DNA of 64,000 nt. It comes from Alitiscatomonas aceti. Its GTDB lineage: Bacteria; Bacillota; Clostridia; Lachnospirales; Lachnospiraceae. Location: the NCBI RefSeq assembly GCF_025567195.1, contig NZ_JAOQJF010000002.1, forward strand, positions 62,001 through 126,000, given 5' to 3'. The translations under genes were made by a program, and so were the position numbers. Shown here piece by piece: positions 1 to 8,581 of the stretch (position 1 is the first letter of the stretch; each line of letters begins with the position of its first letter). The notes under the pieces are model-generated. The model searched no databases. It had not been told where the DNA came from and saw only the letters and a list, made by a program, of their open reading frames with translations.

Positions 1-1301
1 TTCCGGATCTCTTCTACCATTTCCTTGTAATTCTGGCTGTCGGGATCGGTGTAGGTGGCCAGTGTTTCTTCAGAAACGTTTTCTCCTTCCCGGTCCCGGA
101 TGACCCGTCGTGTGATCAGATCGTACTCGGATCTGGAGCGGGAGAAGTTTAAGTACGGGCAGCCGAAGGTGATGGGCGGACAGGCCGGTCTTACGTGGAC
201 CTCCTTTGCGCCGCTTTCATATAAAAATTCTGTTGTCTCTCCCAGCTGGGTCCCGCGGACGATGGAGTCGTCGATCAGCAGGAGTTTTTTATCCCGGATC
301 AGCACGTCCACAGGGATCAGCTTCATTTTAGCAATGAGGTTCCTCTGCTTCTGGCTGGAGGGCATAAAGGACCGGGGCCAGGTGGGCGTATATTTGATGA
401 AGGGGCGGGAGAAGGGAATGCCGGATTCGTTGGCATAGCCCACTGCATGTGCAATACCGGAATCGGGTACGCCGGCCACGCTGTCGGCGGTGACGCCCTT
501 ATCTCTTCTGGCCAGGAGCTTTCCGCAGTCATAACGCATTTTTTCCACGCTGACGCCTTCGTAGCTGGCGGTGGGATAGCCGTAGTAGGCCCACAGGAAG
601 GCGCACATTTTCATTTCCTTCCGCGGAGCGCTTAAGCATTCCACGCCCTCGGGCGTGATAAAGTCGATCTCGCCGGGGCCCAGCTCTGAATAATGACGGT
701 ATCCCAGGTTCAGATATGCGAAATTCTCAAAAGAAGCGCAGAACGCCCCGTCCTTCTGGCCGATGGTGATGGGGGTGCGGCCGTAGCGGTCCCGGGAGGC
801 GTAGATGCCTTCCGGTGTCAGGAGAAGCATGGACATGGAGCCCTGGATCCGCTCCTGGGCGTAAAGGAGTCCGTCTACCAGACTGTCCTTCTGGTCGATC
901 AGAGAGGCCACCAGTTCCGTATCGTTGATCTTTCCGCCGCTCATGCTCATAAAATGGACGTGGCCGTTGTTATAGGCCTCCTTTACCAGCTCTTCGGGAT
1001 TGCGGATCACCCCGACTGTGGTCAGGGCATAGGTTCCCAGATGGGAACGGATCAGCAGGGGCTGGGGATCCATGTCTGAGATACAGCCAATGCCCAGAGT
1101 TCCCTCCAGCTCATCCAGATCGTGGTCAAATTTGGTCCGGAAGGGTGTGTTTTCGATGTTGTGGATGGCGCGCTGGAAGCCGTTTTCGCCGTATACGGCC
1201 ATGCCTCCGCGCCGGGTTCCCAGATGGGAGTGGTAGTCGATACCAAAGAAAAGATCCATGGTACAGCTGGTCTTCGATGCTACGCCAAATATACCGCCCA
1301 T
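1..1301 (-). CDS. PurF-like amidophosphoribosyltransferase lacking the nucleophile Cys (3' end beyond window)
   Basis: The reading frame starts at ATG 1301 behind AAGGAG and stays open to base 1, giving 433 residues without a stop. The C-terminal half has the PRPP-binding loop LLLIDDSIVRGTQ, and the N-terminal half is a class II glutamine amidotransferase fold (HSHLGTRRGG, then a NDTELVASLI region). PurF makes phosphoribosylamine in the first committed step of purine synthesis. True PurF exposes Cys as residue 1 (CGIFG); here the frame begins MGGIFGVASK, so Gly replaces the catalytic Cys. From memory, similar Cys-less paralogues exist in Clostridia and Bacteroidetes; their role is unknown to me. 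The phosphoribosyltransferase site looks intact, so an ammonia-dependent or altered reaction is possible. Family assignment is firm, function is not. Confidence 0.85.
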   Translation of the reverse strand, partial: MGGIFGVASKTSCTMDLFFGIDYHSHLGTRRGGMAVYGENGFQRAIHNIENTPFRTKFDHDLDELEGTLGIGCISDMDPQPLLIRSHLGTYALTTVGVIRNPEELVKEAYNNGHVHFMSMSGGKINDTELVASLIDQKDSLVDGLLYAQERIQGSMSMLLLTPEGIYASRDRYGRTPITIGQKDGAFCASFENFAYLNLGYRHYSELGPGEIDFITPEGVECLSAPRKEMKMCAFLWAYYGYPTASYEGVSVEKMRYDCGKLLARRDKGVTADSVAGVPDSGIAHAVGYANESGIPFSRPFIKYTPTWPRSFMPSSQKQRNLIAKMKLIPVDVLIRDKKLLLIDDSIVRGTQLGETTEFLYESGAKEVHVRPACPPITFGCPYLNFSRSRSEYDLITRRVIRDREGENVSEETLATYTDPDSQNYKEMVEEIR

Positions 1302-1362
1302 AAACATTCTCCTTTTATAAGTAAATATTTATAATAGTGATACAAAATTAAGAACATCTAAT

Positions 1363-1391
1363 ATGATATCACATTCTCCGGAAGAGGACAA
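1363..1391 (-). promoter_or_regulatory. Predicted sigma-A promoter for the PurF-like gene
   Basis: Read on the minus strand, TTGTCC (1391-1386), a 17-base spacer and TATCAT (1368-1363) lie 62 bases upstream of the ATG. They immediately follow the stop codon of the DUF368 gene, so the PurF-like gene can be transcribed on its own. Confidence 0.5.
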
Positions 1392-1399
1392 CAATTAAT

Positions 1400-2284
1400 T
1401 TACTTTTCCCCGACGAAATTGGTGACCACAGCTCCGCCGATCATCAGCATAATGCCCAGAAGGACGGCCCAGATGGACAGGGAGGAAAGCTCTCCAAATA
1501 ATCCTGTGTTGTAAAAAATGGCAAAGGGAGAGGCCAGCACCAGGCCAAGGATGGCCCCATAGGTCTGGACGCCGTACCGTTCAAACAGGAAGGAGATCAG
1601 CCGGGCAATGAGAACGATCCCCAGGAGAACGCCGATGCCAAAGGGAGCTAACAGCAGGAAGCCGTCCTTTAAGGCCGCCAGGTCCATGGTCCGGAGTCCG
1701 TCTAAAAAGCTGGTGATGGTGTTGATGATGCCGTAGTAGTAGCCCAGGACCATGAGCATCATGGAGCCGGATACGCCAGGGATCACCATGGTGGCAGAGG
1801 CAACGATCCCCAGCACAAAGAGGATGGCCATGGTAGAGCCGTTGACCGGGAGGACCGCCAAGGTATCCCCGCCGGTTTTTAAAAGGGGCAGTCCTGCGGA
1901 TACGGCAAAGGCCATCAGGAAGGCTATAATGGCTCCGGCGCCCATTTTTCCGCTGCCGGTGGCTTTTTTCTCGTTCATGGCTCTGTAAAGGGCCGGAAGG
2001 CCGCCCAGGATCAGCCCCACAAAGGTCATGCAGGTGACGAAGGTATGGTTTTCCAGCAGATATTCGATGGCGTAGGTGAAGCCGGCGATGCCCAGGACGC
2101 AGCCCAGAAGAACGGGGGACAGCAGGGCCAGGCTTTCCTTCACATGCTTTGTGAAGCCGGAAATACTGTTGATCAGCCGGTCGTAAATGCCGAAAGAAAC
2201 GGCCATGGTGCCGCCGGATACGCCGGGGATCACGTTGGCAATGCCGATCATGACGCCCTTGATGATATTGAAGACAAGTTCCAT
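1400..2284 (-). CDS. DUF368 membrane protein, PopT-like undecaprenyl-phosphate translocase
   Basis: This 294-residue polytopic membrane protein starts at ATG 2284 behind AAGGAG. It has the hallmark DUF368 motif twice: GVMIGIANVIPGVSGGTMAV at residues 10-29 and VIPGVSGSMMLMVLGYYYG near residue 165. The two similar halves fit an inverted-repeat transporter with about eight to ten membrane segments. DUF368 proteins (PopT) were recently shown to be among the carriers that recycle undecaprenyl phosphate across the membrane for cell-wall synthesis; that role is assigned by family. It has its own promoter, divergent from the sulfhydrylase gene. Nothing in the sequence suggests damage. Confidence 0.85.
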   Translation of the reverse strand: MELVFNIIKGVMIGIANVIPGVSGGTMAVSFGIYDRLINSISGFTKHVKESLALLSPVLLGCVLGIAGFTYAIEYLLENHTFVTCMTFVGLILGGLPALYRAMNEKKATGSGKMGAGAIIAFLMAFAVSAGLPLLKTGGDTLAVLPVNGSTMAILFVLGIVASATMVIPGVSGSMMLMVLGYYYGIINTITSFLDGLRTMDLAALKDGFLLLAPFGIGVLLGIVLIARLISFLFERYGVQTYGAILGLVLASPFAIFYNTGLFGELSSLSIWAVLLGIMLMIGGAVVTNFVGEK

Positions 2285-2300
2285 AATCTTCTCCTTCTTA

Positions 2301-2324
2301 TTTAATATAGGGTTTAATATAGGG
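2301..2324. repeat. Perfect 12-bp tandem duplication in the DUF368 leader
   Basis: TTTAATATAGGG occurs twice in immediate tandem (2301-2312 and 2313-2324). On the minus strand the repeat lies just upstream of the DUF368 ribosome site and places two TATATT hexamers 12 bases apart. Confidence 0.7.
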
Positions 2325-2382
2325 GCATGGGCCCCTGTGCAGGGAAAACAGGCCGCACGGACGGCACGATTCCCAAGGAATC

Positions 2383-2411
2383 ATTATACATGAAAGGAGA
2401 GGGCCTTTCAA
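2383..2411 (-). promoter_or_regulatory. Predicted sigma-A promoter for the DUF368 gene
   Basis: On the minus strand TTGAAA (2411-2406), a 17-base spacer and a perfect TATAAT (2388-2383) are present. This predicts a leader of roughly 90 nt before the ATG at 2284, with a small hairpin (GATTCC/GGAATC) near its 5' end. Confidence 0.65.
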
Positions 2412-2428
2412 GTGCAGCCTTAAAATCC

Positions 2429-2457
2429 TTGTATCCTTAACGGAATTGTGATACACT
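2429..2457 (+). promoter_or_regulatory. Predicted sigma-A promoter for the O-acetylhomoserine sulfhydrylase gene
   Basis: TTGTAT (2429-2434), a 17-base spacer and TACACT (2452-2457) precede a leader of about 70 nt that carries the hairpin at 2473-2500. It is back-to-back with the DUF368 promoter, only 18 bp from its -35 box. Confidence 0.5.
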
Positions 2458-2472
2458 AGCGTGTAAACAAGC

Positions 2473-2500
2473 GTGGCTGCACGGATGAAAATGCAGCCAC
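2473..2500 (+). promoter_or_regulatory. Perfect 9-bp hairpin in the sulfhydrylase leader
   Basis: GTGGCTGCA (2473-2481) and TGCAGCCAC (2492-2500) are exact reverse complements separated by 10 bases. The hairpin lies between the predicted transcription start and the AGGAGG site. There is no U-tract after it, so it is not a conventional terminator. It does not resemble the SAM (S-box) riboswitch expected for a sulfur gene. Confidence 0.5.
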
Positions 2501-2535
2501 AGACAAAAGAATCAGGCACCAGGAGGATAAACATC

Positions 2536-3819
2536 ATGGAAAAGAGAAACCATCATCCGGAAACGGTCTGCATCCAGGGAGGCTGGAATCCCGGCAACGG
2601 AGAGCCCAGAGTGCTTCCCATTTACCAGAGTACTACATTTAAATATTCCAGCAGCGAGCAGATGGGCCGTCTGTTCGATCTGGAGGAGGACGGATATTTT
2701 TATACGAGACTGGCCAATCCCACCAACGACGCAGTGGCGGAAAAGATCTGTGAGCTGGAGGGAGGCGCGGCTGCCATGCTGACCTCCTCTGGCCAGGCTG
2801 CCAATTACTTTGCTGTTTTTAATATCTGCAGCGCTGGGGATCACATTGTAAGCGCCGCTACTATTTACGGCGGCACCTCCAACCTGTTTACGGTGACCAT
2901 GAAGAAGCAGGGCATCGACGTGACGCTGGTGGATCCGGACGCACCGGAGGAGGAGATCGAGAAAGCCTTCCGCCCCAATACGAAGGCAGTGTTTGGAGAA
3001 ACCATTGCCAACCCGGCCCTGGTGGTCCTGGATATTGAAAAATTTGCCCGACTGGCTCATAAGCACGGAGTTCCGCTGATCGTGGACAATACCTTTGCAA
3101 CCCCCATCAACTGCCGTCCCTTTGAGTGGGGGGCCGATATCGTGACCCACTCCACCACCAAATATATGGACGGCCATGCCCTGACTGTGGGCGGCTGTAT
3201 CGTGGACAGCGGAAATTTCGACTGGAACGCCCACGCGGAAAAATTTCCGGGACTTACGACCCCGGACGATTCCTACCACGGCGTGGTCTATACGGAAAAA
3301 TTTGGGAAGAAGGCCTATATCACCAAGGCCACGGCCCAGATGATGCGGGATCTGGGCTCCATCCAGGCTCCCATGAACGCATTTTTACTGAATATCGGTC
3401 TGGAGACTCTGCATTTACGGGTGCCGCGTCACTGTGAGAATGCCCAGAAGGTGGCAGAATGGCTTTCTGCCAGAGAGGATGTGGCCTGGGTCAATTATCC
3501 CGGATTAAAGGATAATAAGTACCACGCCCTGGCAGAGAAATATATGCCCTCGGGAAGCTGCGGAGTGATCTCCTTCGGCTTAAAAGGAGGACGGGAGGCT
3601 GCGGGAGTGTTTATGGACCGGCTGAAGCTGGCGGCCATCGTCACCCATGTGGCAGACGCCAGGACCTGTGTCCTCCATCCTGCCAGCCATACCCACCGTC
3701 AGCTTTCGGATGAGCAGCTGGTGGAGGCGGGCGTGGATCCGTCCCTGATCCGTTTAAGCGTTGGGATCGAAAATGTGGACGATATCATCGAGGATCTGAG
3801 ACAGGCCCTGGAACAGTAG
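2536..3819 (+). CDS. metY: O-acetylhomoserine aminocarboxypropyltransferase (sulfhydrylase)
   Basis: A PLP enzyme of the Cys/Met metabolism fold that makes homocysteine from O-acetylhomoserine and sulfide in the cytoplasm. I chose ATG 2536 (427 residues) because AGGAGG sits 9 bases upstream and the conserved N-terminus (HPETVCIQGGWNP) follows at once; a longer frame to 2473 has no ribosome site. LPIYQSTTF, YTRLANPTN and SSGQAANYF are family signatures. The PLP lysine lies in HSTTKYMDGHA near residue 209, and RLSVGIEN is near the end. The long AHTHRQLSDEQL-type C-terminus favours MetY over cystathionine gamma-lyase or synthase, but substrate choice within this superfamily cannot be proved by reading. 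It has its own promoter and leader hairpin. Confidence 0.9.
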   Translation: MEKRNHHPETVCIQGGWNPGNGEPRVLPIYQSTTFKYSSSEQMGRLFDLEEDGYFYTRLANPTNDAVAEKICELEGGAAAMLTSSGQAANYFAVFNICSAGDHIVSAATIYGGTSNLFTVTMKKQGIDVTLVDPDAPEEEIEKAFRPNTKAVFGETIANPALVVLDIEKFARLAHKHGVPLIVDNTFATPINCRPFEWGADIVTHSTTKYMDGHALTVGGCIVDSGNFDWNAHAEKFPGLTTPDDSYHGVVYTEKFGKKAYITKATAQMMRDLGSIQAPMNAFLLNIGLETLHLRVPRHCENAQKVAEWLSAREDVAWVNYPGLKDNKYHALAEKYMPSGSCGVISFGLKGGREAAGVFMDRLKLAAIVTHVADARTCVLHPASHTHRQLSDEQLVEAGVDPSLIRLSVGIENVDDIIEDLRQALEQ

Positions 3820-3831
3820 GAAGGAGGAACT

Positions 3832-5415
3832 ATGGTAGCAGAGGAAGTGAGAGGAAAGGGAAAACGCGGGCTTTTAAGGATCATATTTGGCCGTACCACG
3901 TTCTTTATCCTGTTCATGGCGCTGCAGATCGCCGTTCTGGCCTGGATCTATTTCTGGCTGGACGACCGGTATCAGGCGTATGGATACGGCGCCTTCGGCC
4001 TGGTCAGCGCCGTCCTGGCGATCCGGATCTTAAATGAAAAGCAGAATGCCAGCTTTAAGATGGCCTGGCTGGTTCCTGTCCTTCTGTTTCCGGTATTTGG
4101 ATGCCTGTTTTACATTTTTGTGCAGCTGCAGATGGAGACTAAGATCCTGGCCAAGCGGATCGCAGACATCAAGATCCGTACCCGTTCCTATCTAAACCAG
4201 AATGAGGCCATCACGGCAAAGCTTATGAAGGAAAACCGGAGGAACGCAAACCTAAGCCGCTATCTTTCGGAACGGGCGGGTTATCCGGTTTACGATAAGA
4301 CAAATTTCAAATATTATCCGCTGGGAGACGATTTTTATCCGGATCTTCTGGAGGAGCTTAAGGCAGCAGAACGGTTCATATTCCTGGAATATTTTATCAT
4401 CCAGCGGGGAGAGATGTGGGACAGTGTCCTTAAGATCCTGGAGGAAAAGGCGGCGGCCGGAGTGGACGTGCGCGTCCTCTATGATGGAATGAACTCCTTT
4501 TCAAACCTGCCCCACGATTATCCGAAGGAGCTGGAGGCAAGGGGAGTCCGCTGCCGGATCTTCAACCCCATCCGGCCGGCTATCTCCACCAGCCAGAATA
4601 ACCGGGATCACAGAAAGATCCTGGTGATCGACGGCCACACGGCATTTACCGGAGGCGTCAATCTGGCGGACGAGTACATCAACCGGAAGGTCCGGTTCGG
4701 TCACTGGAAGGACAATGCCATCCGCTTGAAGGGGGAGGCGGTGAAAAGCTTCACAGTTATGTTTTTACAGATGTGGAGCGTCTGTGCCTTCCGGCCGGAA
4801 TATGACTTTGATTATGGGCCGTTCCTGGATACGGGAGATCATTTCCACAGCCCTGCCTTAAACATGGACGGCTATTCCATTCCGTTTTCCGACAGCCCCC
4901 TGGACGGGGAGCCGGTGGGCCACCAGGTCTATCTGGATATCATCTACCAGGCAAGACGATATGTATACATTATGACGCCGTACCTGATCCTGGACGACGA
5001 TATGGTGACGGCCCTCACCTATGCGGCCAAGCGCGGAGTGGATACGGTCATCGTTATGCCCCATATCCCGGATAAGAAATACGCCTTTATGCTGGCCCAT
5101 TCCTATTATCCGGAGTTAATGGAGGCCGGAGTGAAGATCTATGAGTACCTGCCCGGCTTTATTCACTCCAAGACCTTTGTCAGTGACGATGAAAAGGCAG
5201 TGGTGGGCTCCATCAACATGGACTTCCGGAGCCAGTATCTGAACTTCGAGTGCGCCGTATATATTTATAAGAATCCGGTGGTCGGGGATATCCGGGCAGA
5301 TTTCGACGAAACACTGAAAAAATGTGTCCGCATGTCCATGGAATCCTATGAATCCCTGCCGCTGATGCACCGGTTCTGGGGACGGACCCTGCGGCTGATC
5401 GCGCCGCTGATGTAG
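3832..5415 (+). CDS. cls: Cardiolipin synthase (PLD superfamily)
   Basis: This 527-residue protein starts at ATG 3832 after AAGGAGG, 12 bases past the sulfhydrylase stop. Hydrophobic segments at about residues 22-42, 50-66 and 77-97 anchor it in the membrane. Two HxKxxxxD phospholipase-D motifs follow: HRKILVIDG near residue 260 and HSKTFVSDD near 445, each with the downstream GG(V/I)N or GSIN element. This is the bacterial layout for condensing two phosphatidylglycerols to cardiolipin and glycerol. Length is slightly above the usual 480-510 because of the extra N-terminal basic stretch. A strong terminator follows. Confidence 0.93.
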   Translation: MVAEEVRGKGKRGLLRIIFGRTTFFILFMALQIAVLAWIYFWLDDRYQAYGYGAFGLVSAVLAIRILNEKQNASFKMAWLVPVLLFPVFGCLFYIFVQLQMETKILAKRIADIKIRTRSYLNQNEAITAKLMKENRRNANLSRYLSERAGYPVYDKTNFKYYPLGDDFYPDLLEELKAAERFIFLEYFIIQRGEMWDSVLKILEEKAAAGVDVRVLYDGMNSFSNLPHDYPKELEARGVRCRIFNPIRPAISTSQNNRDHRKILVIDGHTAFTGGVNLADEYINRKVRFGHWKDNAIRLKGEAVKSFTVMFLQMWSVCAFRPEYDFDYGPFLDTGDHFHSPALNMDGYSIPFSDSPLDGEPVGHQVYLDIIYQARRYVYIMTPYLILDDDMVTALTYAAKRGVDTVIVMPHIPDKKYAFMLAHSYYPELMEAGVKIYEYLPGFIHSKTFVSDDEKAVVGSINMDFRSQYLNFECAVYIYKNPVVGDIRADFDETLKKCVRMSMESYESLPLMHRFWGRTLRLIAPLM

Positions 5416-5447
5416 GAGTTCTTCCAGAAGCTGGAGCCGTTGGAACC

Positions 5448-5495
5448 GGCCCCCGAAAGTCAGACTTAGATCTGGCCTTGGGGGCCTTTTTTTTT
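5448..5495 (+). terminator. Rho-independent terminator after cls
   Basis: GGCCCCC (5448-5454) pairs with GGGGGCC (5480-5486), followed by nine T residues (5487-5495). A weak inner pairing CAGA/TCTG shortens the loop. Confidence 0.85.
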
Positions 5496-5668
5496 CGCCC
5501 GGCATAGAAGAGTTTCTGGCCGCAGCTGCCGTAGGACACAAAAAAACACAGAAAGTTCATAAAATCCCGCCGTGCCCTTCACAGATTCAACACATTCATC
5601 TGGTAAAGTTTACATGTTTTATAAAGTTTCCTTTATGATTATAAAATAAATATAAAAGGAGAGATCGT

Positions 5669-6763
5669 ATGAACCGAGGAAAAGCCATGGCGGTGCTGGC
5701 AGCCGTATGTGCCGTGTCGGCGGGAATGACTGCAACGGCCTACGGGGCGGAAAGCACCTTTGAAATGAAGAAAAAAGTGGTGAGCCTGCTGGGGATCCTG
5801 ACCACCAGCGACCGGAATGCAGAGGTAACAAGAGAAGAGTTTGCCGGGATGCTGGTAAAGGCCTCCTCCCAGAGGCAGAACTACGGAGCTCCGGTCTACG
5901 GGGCGGTGTTCGCCGATGTGTCTGCGGACAGCCAGTACGCCTCCGCCATCCGGACGGCCTCTTCCAATGAATGGATGAGCGGTTTTCTGGGCGGCAATTT
6001 TAAGCCGGAGGAGGGGGTGACCCTAAGGGATGCGGCCAAAGGCGTCCTGGGCCTGCTAGGCTATACCAACGAGGATTTTTCCGGAAATCTCAACGGGAAC
6101 CGGATGGCGAAATTTTCGGCCCTGTCTCTGGACTCCGGGATCTTCAGGGACCAGAACGAGGTCCTGACCAGGGAGGACTGCATCCATCTTTTCTATAACC
6201 TTATGAAGGCCCAGATGAAGGAGGGAGGGCAGTATGGAAGCAAGGTGTTCGATCTGACCTACAACTCCGACGGAGAGGTGAACACCTCTTCGATCTTAGA
6301 TAACAGCTTAAAGGGGCCAAAGATCTTAAACCAGGCCAGCCGGAACCTGAAAAACCTGGTGCCCTTTTCCCTGGATAAGGCAGTGATGTTCTTAAACGGA
6401 GAGTCCTCGGATGAGGAGGAGATCAACGATTACGCCACTGTAGTCTATTACCATGAGGAGACAAAGACGATTTTCGCCTATTCCAGCGATGGAGAAAATA
6501 AGGGAGCCACCGACGGACGCATTAAGGCCATCTATTATTCGGCTTCGGACCCCTTTACACCGGTGTCGGTGGTGTTAAACTCCCATGACCAGGAGAATGC
6601 GGAGGACGGGGACGTGTTTACCATAAACGGTTCTGAGCTCCAGTATCTGTTTTCTGTCTATGGCGATTACGGCGTGGGTGACGATGTGGCCATCGTCTGG
6701 GAAAAGAGCGGTACCGAAGAAAATCCCACGTATACAGTGGTAGACGTAGTGGGAGATGAATAA
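5669..6763 (+). CDS. Secreted protein with S-layer-homology-like repeats, first gene of an efflux operon
   Basis: The 364-residue product begins with a clear Sec signal peptide (Lys/Arg start, hydrophobic 8-22, likely cut after AYGA near 27). Residues about 30-210 resemble degenerate SLH repeats: TREEFAGMLVKASS, then FADVSADSQYASAIRTASSN with WMSGFLGGNFKPEE, then LTREDCIHLFYNLM. SLH modules hold proteins to cell-wall polymers outside the membrane. The C-terminal half is not a domain I recognise. Ribosome site AAAGGAGAG precedes ATG 5669. The HlyD-like adaptor starts 12 bases after its stop, so it is very likely co-transcribed with the transporter and may fix it to the wall; that role is inference. 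Confidence 0.75.
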   Translation: MNRGKAMAVLAAVCAVSAGMTATAYGAESTFEMKKKVVSLLGILTTSDRNAEVTREEFAGMLVKASSQRQNYGAPVYGAVFADVSADSQYASAIRTASSNEWMSGFLGGNFKPEEGVTLRDAAKGVLGLLGYTNEDFSGNLNGNRMAKFSALSLDSGIFRDQNEVLTREDCIHLFYNLMKAQMKEGGQYGSKVFDLTYNSDGEVNTSSILDNSLKGPKILNQASRNLKNLVPFSLDKAVMFLNGESSDEEEINDYATVVYYHEETKTIFAYSSDGENKGATDGRIKAIYYSASDPFTPVSVVLNSHDQENAEDGDVFTINGSELQYLFSVYGDYGVGDDVAIVWEKSGTEENPTYTVVDVVGDE

Positions 6764-6774
6764 AAGGAGCGGGC

Positions 6775-8565
6775 ATGGAAGAAAAGAAAGCTTTTAAAAA
6801 GAAAAAAAGGAAAAAGGGGATCCGGACAGCGGTCCTTCTGGCGGCTGTCCTGGCGGCAGGCCTTGGGGGATTTTTCCTCTGGAAACAGAAGCAGGCAGTC
6901 AAGGCATCCGATACGGCAGACAAGGTGCAGACAGCGAAGGCAGCCGTCATGGACATCACCTCAGAGCTGACGGCATCCAGCTCCCTGTCTCCTAAGGATA
7001 CCTATGAAGTCACCTCCCTGGTGGAGGGCGAAGTATTGGAGGCCCTGTTTGAAGAGGGGGATGTGGTGGAAAAGGATCAGGTTTTATACCGGATCGACGC
7101 TTCCTCCATGGATTCGGACTTAAGCTCTGCGGAAACCAGCCTTTTAAGGGCCAGGGAAAGCCAGCAGTCGGCCCAGGAGGACTATGAGGAGGCCGCCGGA
7201 ACGCTTTCGGGGAACACATATAAGGCATCTGTCTCCGGATATGTAAAGACCTTATATATCAAGGAGGGCGATAAGGTTTCCAATGGGACAAAGCTTGCAG
7301 ATATTTATGATGATTCTGTCATGAAGCTGACGGTTCCATTCCTTTCGGCGGAAGCGGAGCAGATCCAGGTGGGAAGTCCGGCAGTGCTGACTCTGGAGGA
7401 TACGGGAGAGGAGCTCCAGGGAATCGTGACGGTGGTCAGCAGTATGGAGGAGACGCTTTCCGGGGGCCGCCTGGTAAAGGCTGTGACCGTGGAGGTGGAA
7501 AACCCCGGAGGTCTTACAACTCTGGTACAGGCTGCGGCAGCTGTGGGAGAGGCTTCCAGCTGTGAGCCTGGGACCTTTGTACCAAAAACGGAGACGACCC
7601 TCAGCGCGGACTTGTCCGGCCAGGGAAGCCTGGAGGTGGAGAACCTTCTGGTTTCCGAAGGAGCCTCTGTGGACAACGGGACCGCCCTCTTTAAGGCCAC
7701 GGACCAGTCGGCTGCAAAGTATCTGGAAACCTTTAAGGACGCCCTGGAGACTGCCGGGGATAATGTGAAAAATGCAGAGAATAAGCTGGAAAATACCCAG
7801 GATACCATCGGAGACTATACCATTACCGCCCCCATTTCCGGCACTGTCATTACGAAAAACGCCAAGGCCGGAGATAAGATCACCAAGGGGACCAGCGGGA
7901 ATACGGTGATGGCTGTGATCTATGATCTGTCGGCCATGAACCTGTCCATGTCGGTGGATGAGCTGGATGTGGGGAGCGTGAAGGCCGGGCAGACCGTGGA
8001 GATCACCGCCGATGCTGTGGAGGGGGAGACCTTCACAGGCACGGTCACCAATGTAAGTCTGGAGGGAAGCTATTCCAACGGCGTTACCAACTATCCGGTG
8101 ACAGTGACCCTGGAAGAGACGGGAGACCTGCTTCCGGGCATGAACGTGGATGCCACCATTATCCTGGACAGCGCCCAGGATGCCCTTTGTATCCCGGCGG
8201 GAGCCCTTATGCGGGGAAACCGGGTATATGTGAAAAAGGATCCGTCCTCCGGCCAGGCAGACCAGACGGAAGGAACAGAAGACGGCTCCGAAGAAGCGGC
8301 TCGCGGCCAGTCCGGCAGCTCCGGCCAGGGCCAGTCCGGCGTTCCCGACGGCTTTGAGGCCGTCCAGGTGGAGACTGGGATCATCAATGACGATTATGTG
8401 CAGATCCTTTCCGGGCTTTCCGAGGGAGATGAGGTCTACATGGATCCGGATTCTGGCTCTGGCACCAGTATGGATATGATGATGATGGGCCCCGGCGGCA
8501 TGGGCGGCGGAATGGAAGGCGGCCCCGGCGGCGGAGGCGGCATGGGCGGCGGCCCCAGACCATAA
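6775..8565 (+). CDS. HlyD/MacA-like efflux adaptor with duplicated core and Gly/Met-rich tail
   Basis: At 596 residues this is far longer than a usual MacA-type adaptor (about 370-400). A very basic N-terminus and one membrane segment (about 17-35) anchor it. Barrel-sandwich (lipoyl-like) half motifs appear at least four times, e.g. VEGEVLEALFEEGDVVEKDQ, SGYVKTLYIKEGDKVSNGTK, LLVSEGASVDNGTALFKA and APISGTVITKNAKAGDK. Two coiled-coil hairpins lie between them (near residues 115-145 and 310-345), suggesting internal duplication. The membrane-proximal part has ALCIPAGALMRGNRVYV. From about residue 560 to the end the sequence is almost only Gly, Met and Pro. It sits between the SLH-like gene and the ABC ATPase, so it should couple a MacB-type transporter to the envelope. 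Confidence 0.85.
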   Translation: MEEKKAFKKKKRKKGIRTAVLLAAVLAAGLGGFFLWKQKQAVKASDTADKVQTAKAAVMDITSELTASSSLSPKDTYEVTSLVEGEVLEALFEEGDVVEKDQVLYRIDASSMDSDLSSAETSLLRARESQQSAQEDYEEAAGTLSGNTYKASVSGYVKTLYIKEGDKVSNGTKLADIYDDSVMKLTVPFLSAEAEQIQVGSPAVLTLEDTGEELQGIVTVVSSMEETLSGGRLVKAVTVEVENPGGLTTLVQAAAAVGEASSCEPGTFVPKTETTLSADLSGQGSLEVENLLVSEGASVDNGTALFKATDQSAAKYLETFKDALETAGDNVKNAENKLENTQDTIGDYTITAPISGTVITKNAKAGDKITKGTSGNTVMAVIYDLSAMNLSMSVDELDVGSVKAGQTVEITADAVEGETFTGTVTNVSLEGSYSNGVTNYPVTVTLEETGDLLPGMNVDATIILDSAQDALCIPAGALMRGNRVYVKKDPSSGQADQTEGTEDGSEEAARGQSGSSGQGQSGVPDGFEAVQVETGIINDDYVQILSGLSEGDEVYMDPDSGSGTSMDMMMMGPGGMGGGMEGGPGGGGGMGGGPRP

Positions 8566-8581
8566 GAAGGGAGTGCGGTCC

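Noticed and set aside
2512..3279. A 255-codon minus-strand frame opposite metY
   Set aside because: Shadow of the sulfhydrylase codons. The composition is unlike a real protein and no start signals are present.
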